From NCBI GenBank assembly GCA_030430495.1, contig JAUIKM010000025.1, positions 23,869-87,868 of the forward strand: 64,000 nt of DNA, given 5' to 3'. A model generated the notes under the pieces. That model did no database searches. It saw only the letters and a program-made list of their open reading frames with translations, and had not been told where the DNA came from. The stretch comes from a bacterium (GTDB taxonomy: Bacteria > Bacteroidota > Ignavibacteria > Kapaibacteriales > UBA7675). Below are positions 1 to 8,708 of this stretch, one piece after another. The translations under genes were made by a program, and so were the position numbers. Every line of letters begins with the position of its first letter. The first letter of the stretch is position 1.

Positions 1-424
1 CCCAGGCCGGCAGGTCGAGCAGAATGCTGTGCTGTTCATAGAGTGCGGCTTTGGCGCGCGCGCGTTTGATGACCTTTAAACAATGCGCAAACATACCGCG
101 CCGGTACAGCACGGTGATGTGCGCCAGTTGACGGTGCAGCTCGCCCACGACCGTGCCGTCGTGATCGTGGCGCGCCAGACTGTCCAGCACCAGGTTCAGC
201 AGTTGGTATTTCAATGCCGAGAGATAAGCCGCAAACGACTCGTTGCGCACCGCATGCGCCAGCGCGGCGGCGTTAAAGCTGTCGAGCTTGTCGTAGGCTG
301 CGAATAGTTTAACCGTGTGGTTCTTTGATTTGCCCTGATAGCTGCGCGCAAAAATGTTGAAGTGGCGCTTCTCCGCGCGACTCATGCCTTTGACCAGTTG
401 GAACAGCAAATCCTGAGTTTGCAC
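1..424 (-). CDS. Helical-repeat-like protein, N-terminal part (cut by window edge)
   Basis: I translated this frame by hand; it runs off the left edge, so only about 141 N-terminal residues are visible. The start chosen is a GTG at 422-424, preceded by a GGAG at 434-437 with 9-base spacing; the frame stays open upstream, so the start is an inference. The product begins VQTQDLLFQLVKGMSRAEKR and continues as an almost purely helical, Leu/Ala-rich protein with pairs of amphipathic helices (for example QLLNLVLDSLARH, then CLKVIKRARAKAALY). This resembles long uncharacterised TPR-like proteins I recall from Bacteroidota. No catalytic motif is visible. Its helix pattern resembles that of the 515-residue protein at 31991-33538, which would make a distant paralogue. 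No function is assigned. Confidence 0.6.
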   Translation of the reverse strand, partial: MQTQDLLFQLVKGMSRAEKRHFNIFARSYQGKSKNHTVKLFAAYDKLDSFNAAALAHAVRNESFAAYLSALKYQLLNLVLDSLARHDHDGTVVGELHRQLAHITVLYRRGMFAHCLKVIKRARAKAALYEQHSILLDLPAW

Positions 425-547
425 GCCTGGTGTCTCCGTATGTTGTAGCAAACGCCCGTGACGCAGCACGGCGCATCGCAGCTTGGTTTTGATACGGAAC
501 AAACTAAAAAATTTAGTTGAATCACAGAGTGTATGCCTCTAACTCGT

Positions 548-568
548 TGACAAACAAGAGAATAAGCC
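548..568 (+). repeat. Dispersed repeat core
   Basis: TGACAAACAAGAGAATAAGC lies in the gap between the partial helical gene and the hypothetical gene at 721. The variant CAAGAGAAT is shared with the copies at 24809 and 42064. Confidence 0.6.
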
Positions 569-720
569 GAGATATCCGCTCTGCCGTCGCAGCCAAAAAA
601 ACTATATTTCACGAAATGCTGCACGTGTTCCGGCGCGCTGCGCCCTGGATTGCCTTCGACGACAAACAACTACGTCGCCGCAAGGGCGGCAGGAACTTCA
701 ACACAGCCCGGAGACTGGAT

Positions 721-1149
721 ATGCTGCGTTTTGGAATTGTCAGCGACACAGGATTCACACGCGTTGGTTCGCCGGAAACACTCGAGTTGACGATGAGTTA
801 TCTGGCGGTGAAAAATGCGCAGGGCGCAGTTGAATCGTTCCGGATTAACATGAACGTCATCACCGGTGAGCAGGGCGCCGTACCTCTTTGCGGCGCAGGC
901 GGCATCAATGTTTCGATCGATGCTTCGCCGGTTCTGACCGGCGCGCAGTCGACCAATCTTGCGCCGAATCACGAAAACGACATCAATATTAAACAGGTGT
1001 TCTGGGACCTTGATCTGACGATCCAGGTCGAGCAGGGGACGCCCGGTGAGTATTCGCTGATCGTAACCGGACCCGTCGTTTATAACTGGATTCTCGGCGA
1101 GGTCGATCTCGATCCGAGCGCCTTGCCCTCGGTGAATGTTAAAAGATAA
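721..1149 (+). CDS. Hypothetical protein, 142 aa
   Basis: The frame is open from 517, but ATG 721 is preferred: CGGAGA lies 6 to 11 bases upstream, and the sequence before it reads as non-coding and contains a copy of the dispersed repeat at 548-568. The product starts MLRFGIVSDTGFTRVG and is rich in beta-prone stretches (LELTMSYLAV, INVSIDAS, EYSLIVTGPVVYNWIL). It has no signal peptide, membrane segment or recognisable motif. The next gene, at 1334, is on the same strand and is also a small protein of unknown function, so the two may be co-transcribed. I do not recognise the family. Confidence 0.6.
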   Translation: MLRFGIVSDTGFTRVGSPETLELTMSYLAVKNAQGAVESFRINMNVITGEQGAVPLCGAGGINVSIDASPVLTGAQSTNLAPNHENDINIKQVFWDLDLTIQVEQGTPGEYSLIVTGPVVYNWILGEVDLDPSALPSVNVKR

Positions 1150-1333
1150 TCGAACTTAACCAACGGCGCACCGATGCGGTCGCCGGCAATACACGATGTT
1201 CACATTTCACCGCGGCCGGGTGGAGTGCGGGCGTACCTGACCCTGGCGAACCTCATACGCCGTGAACTCCGGCGAACCAGGTTCTCCACATTCCATCGAT
1301 ACACTCACTTTAAACCTACACAAAGGTGTTAAC

Positions 1334-1621
1334 ATGGCTTTTCAATCTGGAACGACAAATCAAGACGACTGGCGTCAATACAGCAACAACACTATTATGG
1401 TGCAGGCGGATTTTGCACCGGGATTCCAGGGTGACGCCCCCGCGGCTGTTGCCAATCTCATGTGCGATTCACAGCCCCAGCCGCCTACCAGCGGCGTGCG
1501 TATCCTGAATCTCAGCCATTCGCTTTTTATGGCCCTGGTTCAACTGGCTGACGGCAGCGACCTTGACGTCAATGAGGCTAAAGCCTACAACTGGCGCATA
1601 AGCTGGATGGCGGCCAACTGA
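1334..1621 (+). CDS. Small hypothetical protein, 95 aa
   Basis: ATG 1334 is preceded by AAAGGTG, a good ribosome-binding site; an in-frame GTG at 1262 has none. The product begins MAFQSGTTNQDDWRQYSNNT and ends with NWRISWMAAN. It is acidic and soluble, with no signal peptide or membrane segment. It follows the hypothetical gene ending at 1149 on the same strand after 184 bases that show nothing else. A strong hairpin lies 50 bases beyond its stop. Family not recognised. Confidence 0.6.
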   Translation: MAFQSGTTNQDDWRQYSNNTIMVQADFAPGFQGDAPAAVANLMCDSQPQPPTSGVRILNLSHSLFMALVQLADGSDLDVNEAKAYNWRISWMAAN

Positions 1622-1669
1622 CCGCCCCTGTGCGGATTACGTGAGTTTTACTCTGCGATTAACACAGGC

Positions 1670-1701
1670 AAAAAAAGCCCGCCGTCACAAGACGGTGGGC
1701 T
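1670..1701 (-). terminator. Intrinsic terminator, mainly for the minus strand
   Basis: A perfect or wobble-paired 11-bp stem, AGCCCGCCGTC, loop ACAA, GACGGTGGGCT, has an A-run on its left side, which becomes a U-run when read on the minus strand. It lies just beyond the stop of the duplicated dehydrogenase 3' end at 1741, as expected if it was that gene's original terminator. It may also work weakly for the plus-strand gene ending at 1621. Confidence 0.75.
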
Positions 1702-1740
1702 TCGCTGTTTGTATCTGTTTTAAAGTGACTTGCAGGCTGA

Positions 1741-1845
1741 TTAAACAACTGCCGCAGCCTGCCCGCTCTCCAGCGACTCCACCGCCGCGAACGTCGCTTC
1801 CGTCTCCGCGTGCAAAGTTTTGTAGCCGATTGAAAACTCGCCGCC
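1741..1845 (-). pseudogene. Detached 3' end of the two-domain dehydrogenase gene
   Basis: Bases 1755-1845 match 5176-5266, the end of the intact dehydrogenase gene, at 89 of 91 positions in the same orientation. Read on the minus strand the fragment keeps the frame, encodes the same GGEF-to-ESGQA tail, and then ends with its own residues AAAVV and TAA at 1741-1743 instead of VSLG and TAG. There is no upstream coding sequence. A terminator follows at 1670-1701. This looks like the original gene end, displaced when the 3.4-kb segment arrived or was duplicated. Confidence 0.75.
1755..1845. repeat. 91-bp direct repeat, left copy
   Basis: This is the left member of a direct repeat pair with 5176-5266 (two mismatches). 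The pair bounds a segment of 3.3 kb holding the T9SS protein gene and a non-coding region. The geometry matches an insertion into, or a duplication of, the 3' end of a gene. Confidence 0.85.
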
Positions 1846-1912
1846 CTGGCCATCACAATACAAGGTGCAGGGAAGGGAGCCGCACAGTTTGTCGGTTCAG
1901 AGCGGGTGTGTG

Positions 1913-4177
1913 TTAACGCAGGAACGCGACTGAAATTACGGATACGCTATTCTTGCGTGCAATGCGAATAATGTATCTGCCGCTGGAAAAATTCCTGAGG
2001 TCTATCTCCACTGGTTGGCCTGGAGAAGAAGTTTGTTCAAGAACTTTGAGCCCGAGTAGCGAAAATACCTGTATCGTGGACGGGAGGCTCGATACTCCGT
2101 GCAAAACAAAAAGGCCGTTGTCAGGCGAGCGCAGCTCAAGCCGGTCTGAATCTGGTGCAACTGTGATGTCTGATGCGACTTCTCCTATCGTGTTAACAAC
2201 CGTATTCGTGATGACGGGCCTGTTTAAATCGAAATAAATTGCAGCGCGGTTGTGTATTTGTGTGCCCAACGGCAACGACTCCTGCAAGTCGAGTTTATAC
2301 TTCACCATGCCATGGCTGCCTGGCTCATCCTCGTCTTTGCCGGGCAGCTCGATTCCCGCAAAACGAAATTCCAGAACATTGTCGTTCAGAACGTTGACGG
2401 TGTAGTCGTGGGACGCCGCGCCGAAGTGGATTGTGTTAACATTCAGATTGCCGTCCAGCGTGTCCCGGATGACCACGTCGCGTGCGGGCGCGTTTCCGAT
2501 ATTCTGAAAGCGAATCGTATAGGACAGTGTTGGATGTTTCTGTTGCAGGATTAAACCTTGATCGCCGAAGCCGCGCGGCGCCACGCTGATATCGTTCGGG
2601 TCGTAGGACGCCGTTATCTCCGTGCATGTTTTATCCCGTCGGTCCTGTGCAAGGATTTCTACATCATCTTCTGCGACGTAGAACTCTGCGCATACTTCCT
2701 CTCCGCGCAACGCCTCATCCGGCGGGACGACTGCTGTAACCTGGAAATGCCGCGTTGATCCTACCGGCATATCGACCAGGTCCCACGCGGCGGTAAACTC
2801 GGAACTGCGGTCGGCCTGTGGGATGGTTTCAAGGTTTAACAGATTGAATGGCACGACCTGGAAATTGAGCGTGCCGGTAAACGGAAGCGTACCTTTGTTT
2901 ACGCAGCTCAAATAGTAGGTCATTTTCAGTCCTGACCGGGCCGCCGTGGATGTAATGCTCAGCTCCACATGCTCAAAGAGCGATGTCGGTGCAATGCCGA
3001 AATCCAGGCTGCCGGTGATTTCGCCGGACTCCTGTATGTGTATTTCACGTCCCGCGTCGTCGCAGCTGTTTTTCCAGGGCCAATCGACATCCTGGTGTGC
3101 TGTGTACGCGCCCGGAGGCAGGGAAGTCGTGAATCCGCCGTCCGGCCCGCTGACAGCCCAAAATCCGGAGGGCTCGAAGCGGACGATTCGGGAGCCGACC
3201 GCCATTTCATTTTCCTGGCGGTCGCAGCTTTCATTCAGGTCTGCATACACCTGTCCTTCAAAGCCGATCTCGGTTTCGGCGGCGTTGTAACAACATCCGT
3301 TGAGGTTAAAGCGGTCTTTGCTTTCGGGCACCAGCCAGGCTTCGGGCTGTTCGATATGGGCCAGCAACAAGCCGCTTTCCGTTCCAATGCAATAGAGCTG
3401 CAGATTATTGCAGAAACTTTCCGTACACGGGCGGAAGGTCAGGTCGTCCGTGCCGCTGAATTCTTTCTTCAGGGCCTCCAGCGGCCCTTCGAGCGGGTCG
3501 ACGCTGACCAGCCAGAATGAATTGAGGGCATTCCTGGTGTCGTGACGCGATGCATACATGAGCCCGTCATGCGGATTAAACACCAGGCCTCCAATGACAA
3601 CCTGGAGCTTGAGCAGATTCAGTAGCTCGTGGCTGTTAATGTCATAGACCCTGTAGTCGCTGCCTGGATTATAGAGGTACAAACCGCGTTTGTTATCCAA
3701 GACGGATCCGCAAACATTGTATCCCTCCGTGGTGTTTTCCAGGTTAAAATGCTGGTTTTGCACGGTGTTGGGGTCGATGACTTGCAGACAGGCATAACCC
3801 CTCAGGTCGATAGCGTAATAGCGGTCGCTTGTCGGGTTGTATTCCAGCTCGCCGGCGTGTTTAACATCGAGTTTCGTGAAGTCCGCCAGAGATCCGTCAA
3901 TGAGATTGAGTCTCATCAAATATTGATTGTCGACAATAAACGAATAGTGATTGCGCCGGACGTCGATAGCCGCATTGGATATGCGTGCATCTTCCGCAAT
4001 ATCTACGTCCGGGTTCAAAATGACGAACTCGCCGGTTTCGAGGTCAACATAACCGAAGCGCGCCGTTGCGCCGGAGCGTTCCAATCCGTAATAGGAGCTT
4101 TCCTGAGCGCTTGCGCCGGTGTGGACCAATAAGAGCGAGCAGAAAAAGGCGAGGCCGAAGATCGTGGAAATTTTCAT
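1913..4177 (-). CDS. Secreted multidomain protein with T9SS C-terminal sorting domain
   Basis: The start chosen is ATG 4177, because it begins a classical signal peptide (MKISTIFGLAFFCSLLLVH, then cleavage after ASAQ); the frame is open 10 codons further to a GTG. The 754-residue product has four parts. Residues 25-290 are beta-rich and propeller-like. A carboxypeptidase-regulatory or SdrD-like beta domain follows (VYADLNESCD, then PPGAY). Two DUF11/DUF7619-like beta domains come next, marked by SYDPNDISVAP and NRAAIYFDLNRPVITNT. The last 75 residues form a T9SS type A-like domain (NGLFVLHG, FSLLGLKVLE, GRYIIRI). It is probably exported and anchored or released at the cell surface. It sits alone between the two 91-bp direct repeats, so it may have come with that segment. 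Substrate unknown. Confidence 0.8.
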   Translation of the reverse strand: MKISTIFGLAFFCSLLLVHTGASAQESSYYGLERSGATARFGYVDLETGEFVILNPDVDIAEDARISNAAIDVRRNHYSFIVDNQYLMRLNLIDGSLADFTKLDVKHAGELEYNPTSDRYYAIDLRGYACLQVIDPNTVQNQHFNLENTTEGYNVCGSVLDNKRGLYLYNPGSDYRVYDINSHELLNLLKLQVVIGGLVFNPHDGLMYASRHDTRNALNSFWLVSVDPLEGPLEALKKEFSGTDDLTFRPCTESFCNNLQLYCIGTESGLLLAHIEQPEAWLVPESKDRFNLNGCCYNAAETEIGFEGQVYADLNESCDRQENEMAVGSRIVRFEPSGFWAVSGPDGGFTTSLPPGAYTAHQDVDWPWKNSCDDAGREIHIQESGEITGSLDFGIAPTSLFEHVELSITSTAARSGLKMTYYLSCVNKGTLPFTGTLNFQVVPFNLLNLETIPQADRSSEFTAAWDLVDMPVGSTRHFQVTAVVPPDEALRGEEVCAEFYVAEDDVEILAQDRRDKTCTEITASYDPNDISVAPRGFGDQGLILQQKHPTLSYTIRFQNIGNAPARDVVIRDTLDGNLNVNTIHFGAASHDYTVNVLNDNVLEFRFAGIELPGKDEDEPGSHGMVKYKLDLQESLPLGTQIHNRAAIYFDLNRPVITNTVVNTIGEVASDITVAPDSDRLELRSPDNGLFVLHGVSSLPSTIQVFSLLGLKVLEQTSSPGQPVEIDLRNFSSGRYIIRIARKNSVSVISVAFLR

Positions 4178-4589
4178 GGAGCAGTCTCTGTCAACAGCCG
4201 TAGGCACAACGGTCGGACAGACCGCAAGCCGGAACTCGCGCCCTGCCGTCGAAAGCCGGGTTTTCGCATGGGTGCGTTGATATACCGCTGTAAGTATACT
4301 GAGGTTTAGTGAAATCGGCAGCCGGGATTGCCATTACGTCCGCAAAGACCCTATCTACGAATTTTGGTTACAAGTTTATATCAAATTGCGTTCGTGCTTG
4401 TGAATCCCACACCTGTTGTCAGGCGTTCGAGCAAACGGTTCAAGTCGCCTTTTTTGTCGGTCCGGCGCGATTCTGTGCACAATCTGCCTGTTTTGCTGCG
4501 TTTTAGGTGACGCATGTATTGAGCTGCCCAGGCTTAAAAATACTCGAATAAAACCGCGATTGCCCGGTGATGTAAAGACATTGCAGCGC

Positions 4590-4646
4590 CTGCCCGCGCC
4601 TGCGGCTTTTCAGGCTCGCTTTTTGATTTTTTTGTTTGGCATCGAG
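4590..4646 (-). repeat. Dispersed repeat copy, minus orientation
   Basis: Read on the minus strand it carries the core CCAAACAAAAAAATCAA followed by AAGCGAGCCTGAAAAGCC and a GC-rich GCCGCAGGC stretch. It shares the core and the GAGCCTGA block with the copies at 29250-29295 and 51269-51321. Confidence 0.65.
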
Positions 4647-5063
4647 TGTCGTGCGATGAGCCCGTGACGCTTCCAAAACCGCAATGTCGGTTTCACGCCT
4701 GGAACTCGTGCCGATGCGACTGTGATTGAAGCCGGCGGCGGTTAACTGATGTTGAAAAGTCCGCAAGATTCTCCCGCTGGCTTGTCTGGTTGAAAGTCTG
4801 GGTCCGGTGATGAGCTTTCAACCGCGAGTCGCGAGTCCGCCACCGAACGGCGTTGAAAACGCCGACATGATCGCGCTGAAAGAGTTAAACAAATCACAAG
4901 CCGGTTTCGGCGGCGACGACAACACAATTGCGTTCGTTCGCAAAGGCCAAGAGCCGCAGAGTTTTCCGCCTGTGAGCAAAAAAGAATGTATCAATAATAA
5001 TGCCATCAACATTAGCAGTCGAATGAAGTGAGTGCCAAGTGTATGAGTCCTGTTGTTGAGTCC

Positions 5064-5097
5064 AAAAAAAAGAAAACCCGCGGTGCCAACCCGCAGG
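5064..5097 (-). terminator. Intrinsic terminator of the dehydrogenase gene
   Basis: On the minus strand a stem CCTGCGG / CCGCGGG (one T-G pair) with a 7-base loop is followed by a run of U broken by a single C. It lies 65 bases beyond the stop of the dehydrogenase gene. Confidence 0.75.
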
Positions 5098-5161
5098 CTC
5101 TACTGTTTAAGTCGCATCAGGAATGGGCTTGGAAAAGTCTTGTATCCAGCGGCGAAGCCAT

Positions 5162-7303
5162 CTACCCCAAACTCACAGCCTGCCCGCTCTCCAGCGACTC
5201 CACCGCCGCGAACGTCGCTTCCGTCACCGCGTGCAAAGTTTTGTAGCCGATTGGAAACTCGCCGCCATGTTTAAGTGCGCCGATCATCGCCGCGATCTCC
5301 TGCGCGTGGCCCTTGCCGCCGTCAAACGACAAGTCATTGCGTTTGGCGCCCCACAGCAGGTTTAAAGTCTTGAAGTTGTCCATGATCGCGCTGCGGCCCT
5401 CGCCGTGCGCCTCCAGGTATTCCTTGCCGAGACTTTTAGCGCCGTTCGCAAAGTAATGCACCGTGCCGATCGATCCGTCGCCGAACTGCACGGAGATCGA
5501 GACCACGTCCTGCAGATGCAGGTTGGCCGCCGCGCTGCGCACGCTCACCGCGTGCACGCCCACGGGATCCGCGTCCGCCAGAAAAGCCATCGTGTCGATA
5601 AAGTGGCAGGCCTCGCCGATGATGCGGCCGCCCTGCGCCGGGTCCTGCGTCCAGTGCGTCGCCGGAATGGCTCCCGCGTTGACGCGGTAACTCATCGCCA
5701 GCGGCTCCTGGCGGCCGCTGAAAAATTCCTTCATTTTAAGCAGGGGCGGCGAGAAACGGCGGTTAAATCCGACGAGCAGACGGCCCCCGCTTTCCCGATA
5801 AGCCGCGTCGACCTGTTTTAACTCTTCGCGCGTCAGCGCCAGCGGTTTTTCAACAAAGACGTCTTTGCCCGCGTTCAGCGCGGCCGTCACGTACTCGGCG
5901 TGTGTGTCGTGGCGCGTGGCACAGGCCACGAGTTTAATGTTGTTGGTGTTAAGGAGTTGTTTAAAGTCCGTCGTGAATTCGCGGAAGCCGAAGTTCTCAG
6001 CCACCGAGCGCACGCGCACCGGCGTCGCGCCCGCCAGCATCGTGAAGTCGATCGACTCGTTGCGCATGTGCGGCAGCAGATGTGTCTGCGCAAATGCGCC
6101 CGCGCCGACGAATCCCATGCCGATTTTGCCGGCGTGCACCGCGCCTTTGCGCTGCGGCGCGACCGTCACCGACATCGTTTCCCTGCGTTCCGGATACTCC
6201 AGCACGATGCCCAGGTAGGGCTCCTTGCCGCGACCCATGATTAAATCGTAGGCTTTGGCCGCGTCGTTGATCGCGATGCGATGTGTTGTTAACATCTGCA
6301 TGTCGATCGCGCCGGAAGCGATCAGGTCCAGGAAAGCCTGCATGTTGCGCTGTTCCGTCCAGCGCACGTATTCGTAGGGATAGTCGTGGCCGTGTTCTTC
6401 GTAGTTCGGGTCGTAGCGCCCCGGGCCGTAGCTGCAGGAGATTAACAACTCCTGCTCCTTTTCGTAAAAGGGCGAGCGCGGCACGTTCATGCCGACCGCG
6501 CCGACCACGACAACTTTGGCTTTGCGGCGCGCCATTTTGAGCGCTATCTCCAGCGGCTCGTTGCTCGACGTCGCCGCGGTGATTAACACGGCGTCGACGC
6601 CTTTGCCGCGCGAAAATCCGAGCACGCGCTGCACGGCGTCGGGTGAGCTGATCGCCGTGGCGTCCGCGCCCAGTTTTTCAGCCAGTTCCAGCGCGTTTTT
6701 ATCGATGTCCAGCCCGATGACGCGGCAGCCCGACGCTTTTAACAACTGCACCGCAATTTGTCCCAGCAGGCCGAGGCCGATGACGGCCACGTTTTCGCCC
6801 AGGCGCAGGTCGGCCTGGCGCACGCCCTGCATGGCGATTGCGCCCAGCGTGGTGTAGGCCGCGTCTTCAAAACTGACGCCTTCCGGAATCGGCGCGGCCA
6901 GGTTGGCCGGCACGGCGTTTAACTCGGCGTGGTAGGCACAGGCGCTGCCGGCGCAGGCCACGCGGTCGCCCACGTTGAACTGCGGCGTGCCGGACTGCAC
7001 AACTTCGCCCGCCGTGCTGTAACCCAGCGGACGGTAGGCGTTTAAAGCGTTCATGACCTTGCGGTAGGTGGCGACGATGCCGTCTTTGCGCAGGCTGTCC
7101 AGCACGGTTTTAACATCGTCTTTCTGTGAGCGCGCTCGTGCGATCAGCGACTTTTCGGCTTTGGCGACCGAGCTGCGTTCCGTGCCGGCGGAGATGAGTG
7201 AATTGTGCACTCGCACGAGGATGCCGCCCGGCGGGCACAGCGGCCCCGGCAGTTCTTCCACGAGGACTTCGCCGCTGTTCTGGTGTTGAAAAACCTGAAG
7301 CAT
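5162..7303 (-). CDS. Two-domain oxidoreductase: zinc-type alcohol dehydrogenase plus GFO/IDH/MocA
   Basis: The 713-residue product fuses two NAD(P)-binding enzymes. Residues 1-350 are a medium-chain dehydrogenase: a GroES-like part (LISAGTERS, GYSTAGEVV, VGDRVAC) and a Rossmann site VIGLGLLGQIAVQLL. Residues 385-713 are a GFO/IDH/MocA domain with the Rossmann start GMGFVGAGAFAQ and the conserved EKPLAL. Proteins of this design occur in surface-polysaccharide and nonulosonate gene sets in many bacteria, where they are thought to oxidise or isomerise sugar intermediates; the substrate is unknown. The upstream gene on this strand encodes a membrane acyltransferase-like protein, which fits a surface-glycan role. 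Its last 91 bases are duplicated at 1755-1845. It is also rich in TTAA tetramers (16 by eye). Confidence 0.85.
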   Translation of the reverse strand: MLQVFQHQNSGEVLVEELPGPLCPPGGILVRVHNSLISAGTERSSVAKAEKSLIARARSQKDDVKTVLDSLRKDGIVATYRKVMNALNAYRPLGYSTAGEVVQSGTPQFNVGDRVACAGSACAYHAELNAVPANLAAPIPEGVSFEDAAYTTLGAIAMQGVRQADLRLGENVAVIGLGLLGQIAVQLLKASGCRVIGLDIDKNALELAEKLGADATAISSPDAVQRVLGFSRGKGVDAVLITAATSSNEPLEIALKMARRKAKVVVVGAVGMNVPRSPFYEKEQELLISCSYGPGRYDPNYEEHGHDYPYEYVRWTEQRNMQAFLDLIASGAIDMQMLTTHRIAINDAAKAYDLIMGRGKEPYLGIVLEYPERRETMSVTVAPQRKGAVHAGKIGMGFVGAGAFAQTHLLPHMRNESIDFTMLAGATPVRVRSVAENFGFREFTTDFKQLLNTNNIKLVACATRHDTHAEYVTAALNAGKDVFVEKPLALTREELKQVDAAYRESGGRLLVGFNRRFSPPLLKMKEFFSGRQEPLAMSYRVNAGAIPATHWTQDPAQGGRIIGEACHFIDTMAFLADADPVGVHAVSVRSAAANLHLQDVVSISVQFGDGSIGTVHYFANGAKSLGKEYLEAHGEGRSAIMDNFKTLNLLWGAKRNDLSFDGGKGHAQEIAAMIGALKHGGEFPIGYKTLHAVTEATFAAVESLESGQAVSLG
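5176..5266. repeat. 91-bp direct repeat, right copy (inside gene end)
   Basis: Forms a direct repeat pair with 1755-1845. This copy is the functional 3' end of the dehydrogenase gene, which finishes 14 bases further on with residues VSLG. Confidence 0.85.
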
Positions 7304-7340
7304 ATCGATTCCGTTTAGTGATTTGTCCTGTTAAACGCCG

Positions 7341-7356
7341 TGACAAACAAAAGCGG
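7341..7356 (+). repeat. Dispersed repeat core, short copy
   Basis: TGACAAACAAAAGCGG lies in the 83-base gap between the dehydrogenase gene and the acyltransferase-like gene. It carries only the head of the dispersed element. Confidence 0.5.
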
Positions 7357-7386
7357 CTGTTTAAGCGGATTTAACAAAAACCGCGC

Positions 7387-8565
7387 CTAAAAAATCAAGG
7401 CGTAAATCAATGCGCCCGTCGCCGTGTAACGCACTACGCTCCACAGAACGCGGCGCTCGCGTTTCCAGTATTCGTAAATATACACGCCGCCGATGCACAG
7501 GCCGATGACCAGCGCGGCCGCCGTCAGACTTTGCCACAGCGTCATCTGCTGATAATGCGTCTTGGCGTAGCCCGCATACCAGGGCGTGCCGTACAGCAGA
7601 ATCAGGTGTGCAATGTAAATGTGCAGCGCCTTTGAGCCCAGCGTCACATAGTGTTTGTCCAGCCGCCGCGTCAACAGGTAGACGCCCGTCGCCGCGCCGA
7701 TAAACACCAGGGACCATCCCAGCCGTTCAAGCATGAAGGTCGGGCCCGAGTGCCAGTGGTCGTGCGCCGGCAGCAGCGCCGACGCCGAGTGTTCCATCGA
7801 AAGCGCCGCCGCCACGATCAGCAGCCCCGCGCCCAGCATGCTCAGCCCGAAGCGCTCCTCGCGCCCCTGCGCCGGCAGCCACTGCAAAAATCGCCCGATC
7901 GATACGCCCAGGAACAGGTAGGCCGCGTAGGGGAACACGGGAAAGAGCGATCCGTTAACATGCGTCAGGTAGTTCGCTATAAACGCCGGTATGTGCGCAA
8001 ACCAGTCGACCGCGTGCACAAAAGGCGTCGCCGCAATAATCCCGAATCCCAGCGTGAGCGACAGCGCGTTCAGCCCGCGATTGTCGCGCGTCAGCATAAA
8101 AGCGGCCATCAGCAGTATCAGCGCCGCGCCGCTCAGCTGCAAAATATTGATCTGCCAGAATCGGAAAAAGCCCGAGGCGGGCATCCAGAAGACATCGATA
8201 AAATCGTCGGCCGGGAAGGTCATCATATAGCCGATCCCGATCAGCGTCAGCGCCCAGCGCAGGCGGCGTTGCAGCAGGTCCCGCGGCAGGCGCCCGCTCG
8301 CATCGCGTTTGGTGGCGAAGACGTGCACCGCCCCCGAAATCAGCAGGAACACCGGCGCCGTCAGCCCGCGGATAAACTGCCATGTTGTCCACGGAAACTG
8401 GTCCATCGCCACAAATTCACGCGAGAGCAGCGCATCGATCGTGTGCCCCTGCATCATCATCAGCATGGCAAACAGGCGCACGCAGTCCAGCACGTAAAAA
8501 CGCGTGCGCGGCGCAAGCGCGGCGTGCGGCGCTTGTTGCGGTTCGGCTTGGGAGGTCGGGATCAT
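7387..8565 (-). CDS. Polytopic membrane protein, heparan-alpha-glucosaminide acetyltransferase-like
   Basis: The frame is open to 8841, but the upstream part has low-complexity, shadow-like composition; ATG 8565 is preferred and gives 392 residues beginning MIPTSQAEPQQ. The signature stretch YVLDCVRLFAMLMMMQGHTID, then GLTAPVFLLISGAVHV, matches the first membrane helices of DUF1624/HGSNAT-like and YeiB-like membrane acyltransferases, with the conserved Asp and the membrane-embedded His. About ten hydrophobic segments follow to the C-terminus. In this family the enzyme moves an acetyl group from cytoplasmic acetyl-CoA onto sugars across the membrane. It lies 83 bases upstream of the two-domain oxidoreductase on the same strand and may be co-transcribed. 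The acyl acceptor is unknown, and membership of the wider acyltransferase-3 group is the main alternative. Confidence 0.65.
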   Translation of the reverse strand: MIPTSQAEPQQAPHAALAPRTRFYVLDCVRLFAMLMMMQGHTIDALLSREFVAMDQFPWTTWQFIRGLTAPVFLLISGAVHVFATKRDASGRLPRDLLQRRLRWALTLIGIGYMMTFPADDFIDVFWMPASGFFRFWQINILQLSGAALILLMAAFMLTRDNRGLNALSLTLGFGIIAATPFVHAVDWFAHIPAFIANYLTHVNGSLFPVFPYAAYLFLGVSIGRFLQWLPAQGREERFGLSMLGAGLLIVAAALSMEHSASALLPAHDHWHSGPTFMLERLGWSLVFIGAATGVYLLTRRLDKHYVTLGSKALHIYIAHLILLYGTPWYAGYAKTHYQQMTLWQSLTAAALVIGLCIGGVYIYEYWKRERRVLWSVVRYTATGALIYALIF

Positions 8566-8708
8566 TGCCCCAGGGGTAAGATGAAAAAGCCCGGAATGAA
8601 ACCGCAAAATTAGCGCGATTTCCATCTTCTTCAAAGCGGAAAGCGCGGGGGGCGGAAAGCGCCGCGGGACTCGCCCGAGTCGGCCTTGCCGGTTGACCGG
8701 CGGCCTTT

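Larger units (their letters stand above)
4178..5161. other. Non-coding gap with dispersed repeat and weak ORF
   Basis: This 984-base gap lies between the T9SS gene and the dehydrogenase gene, inside the directly repeated segment. It contains a minus-oriented copy of the dispersed repeat at 4590-4646 and a minus-strand terminator at 5064-5097. A 74-codon plus-strand frame at 4807-5031 ends with a stretch (GGDDNTIAFVRK) that faintly resembles the C-terminus of PP2C-type phosphatases, but there is no good ribosome-binding site and the rest does not match. I treat it as possible debris rather than a gene. Confidence 0.5.

Noticed and set aside
4807..5031. 74-codon frame with a PP2C-like ending
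   Set aside because: Only a dozen residues look familiar, there is no ribosome-binding site, and the opposite strand is equally open; noted only as possible debris.
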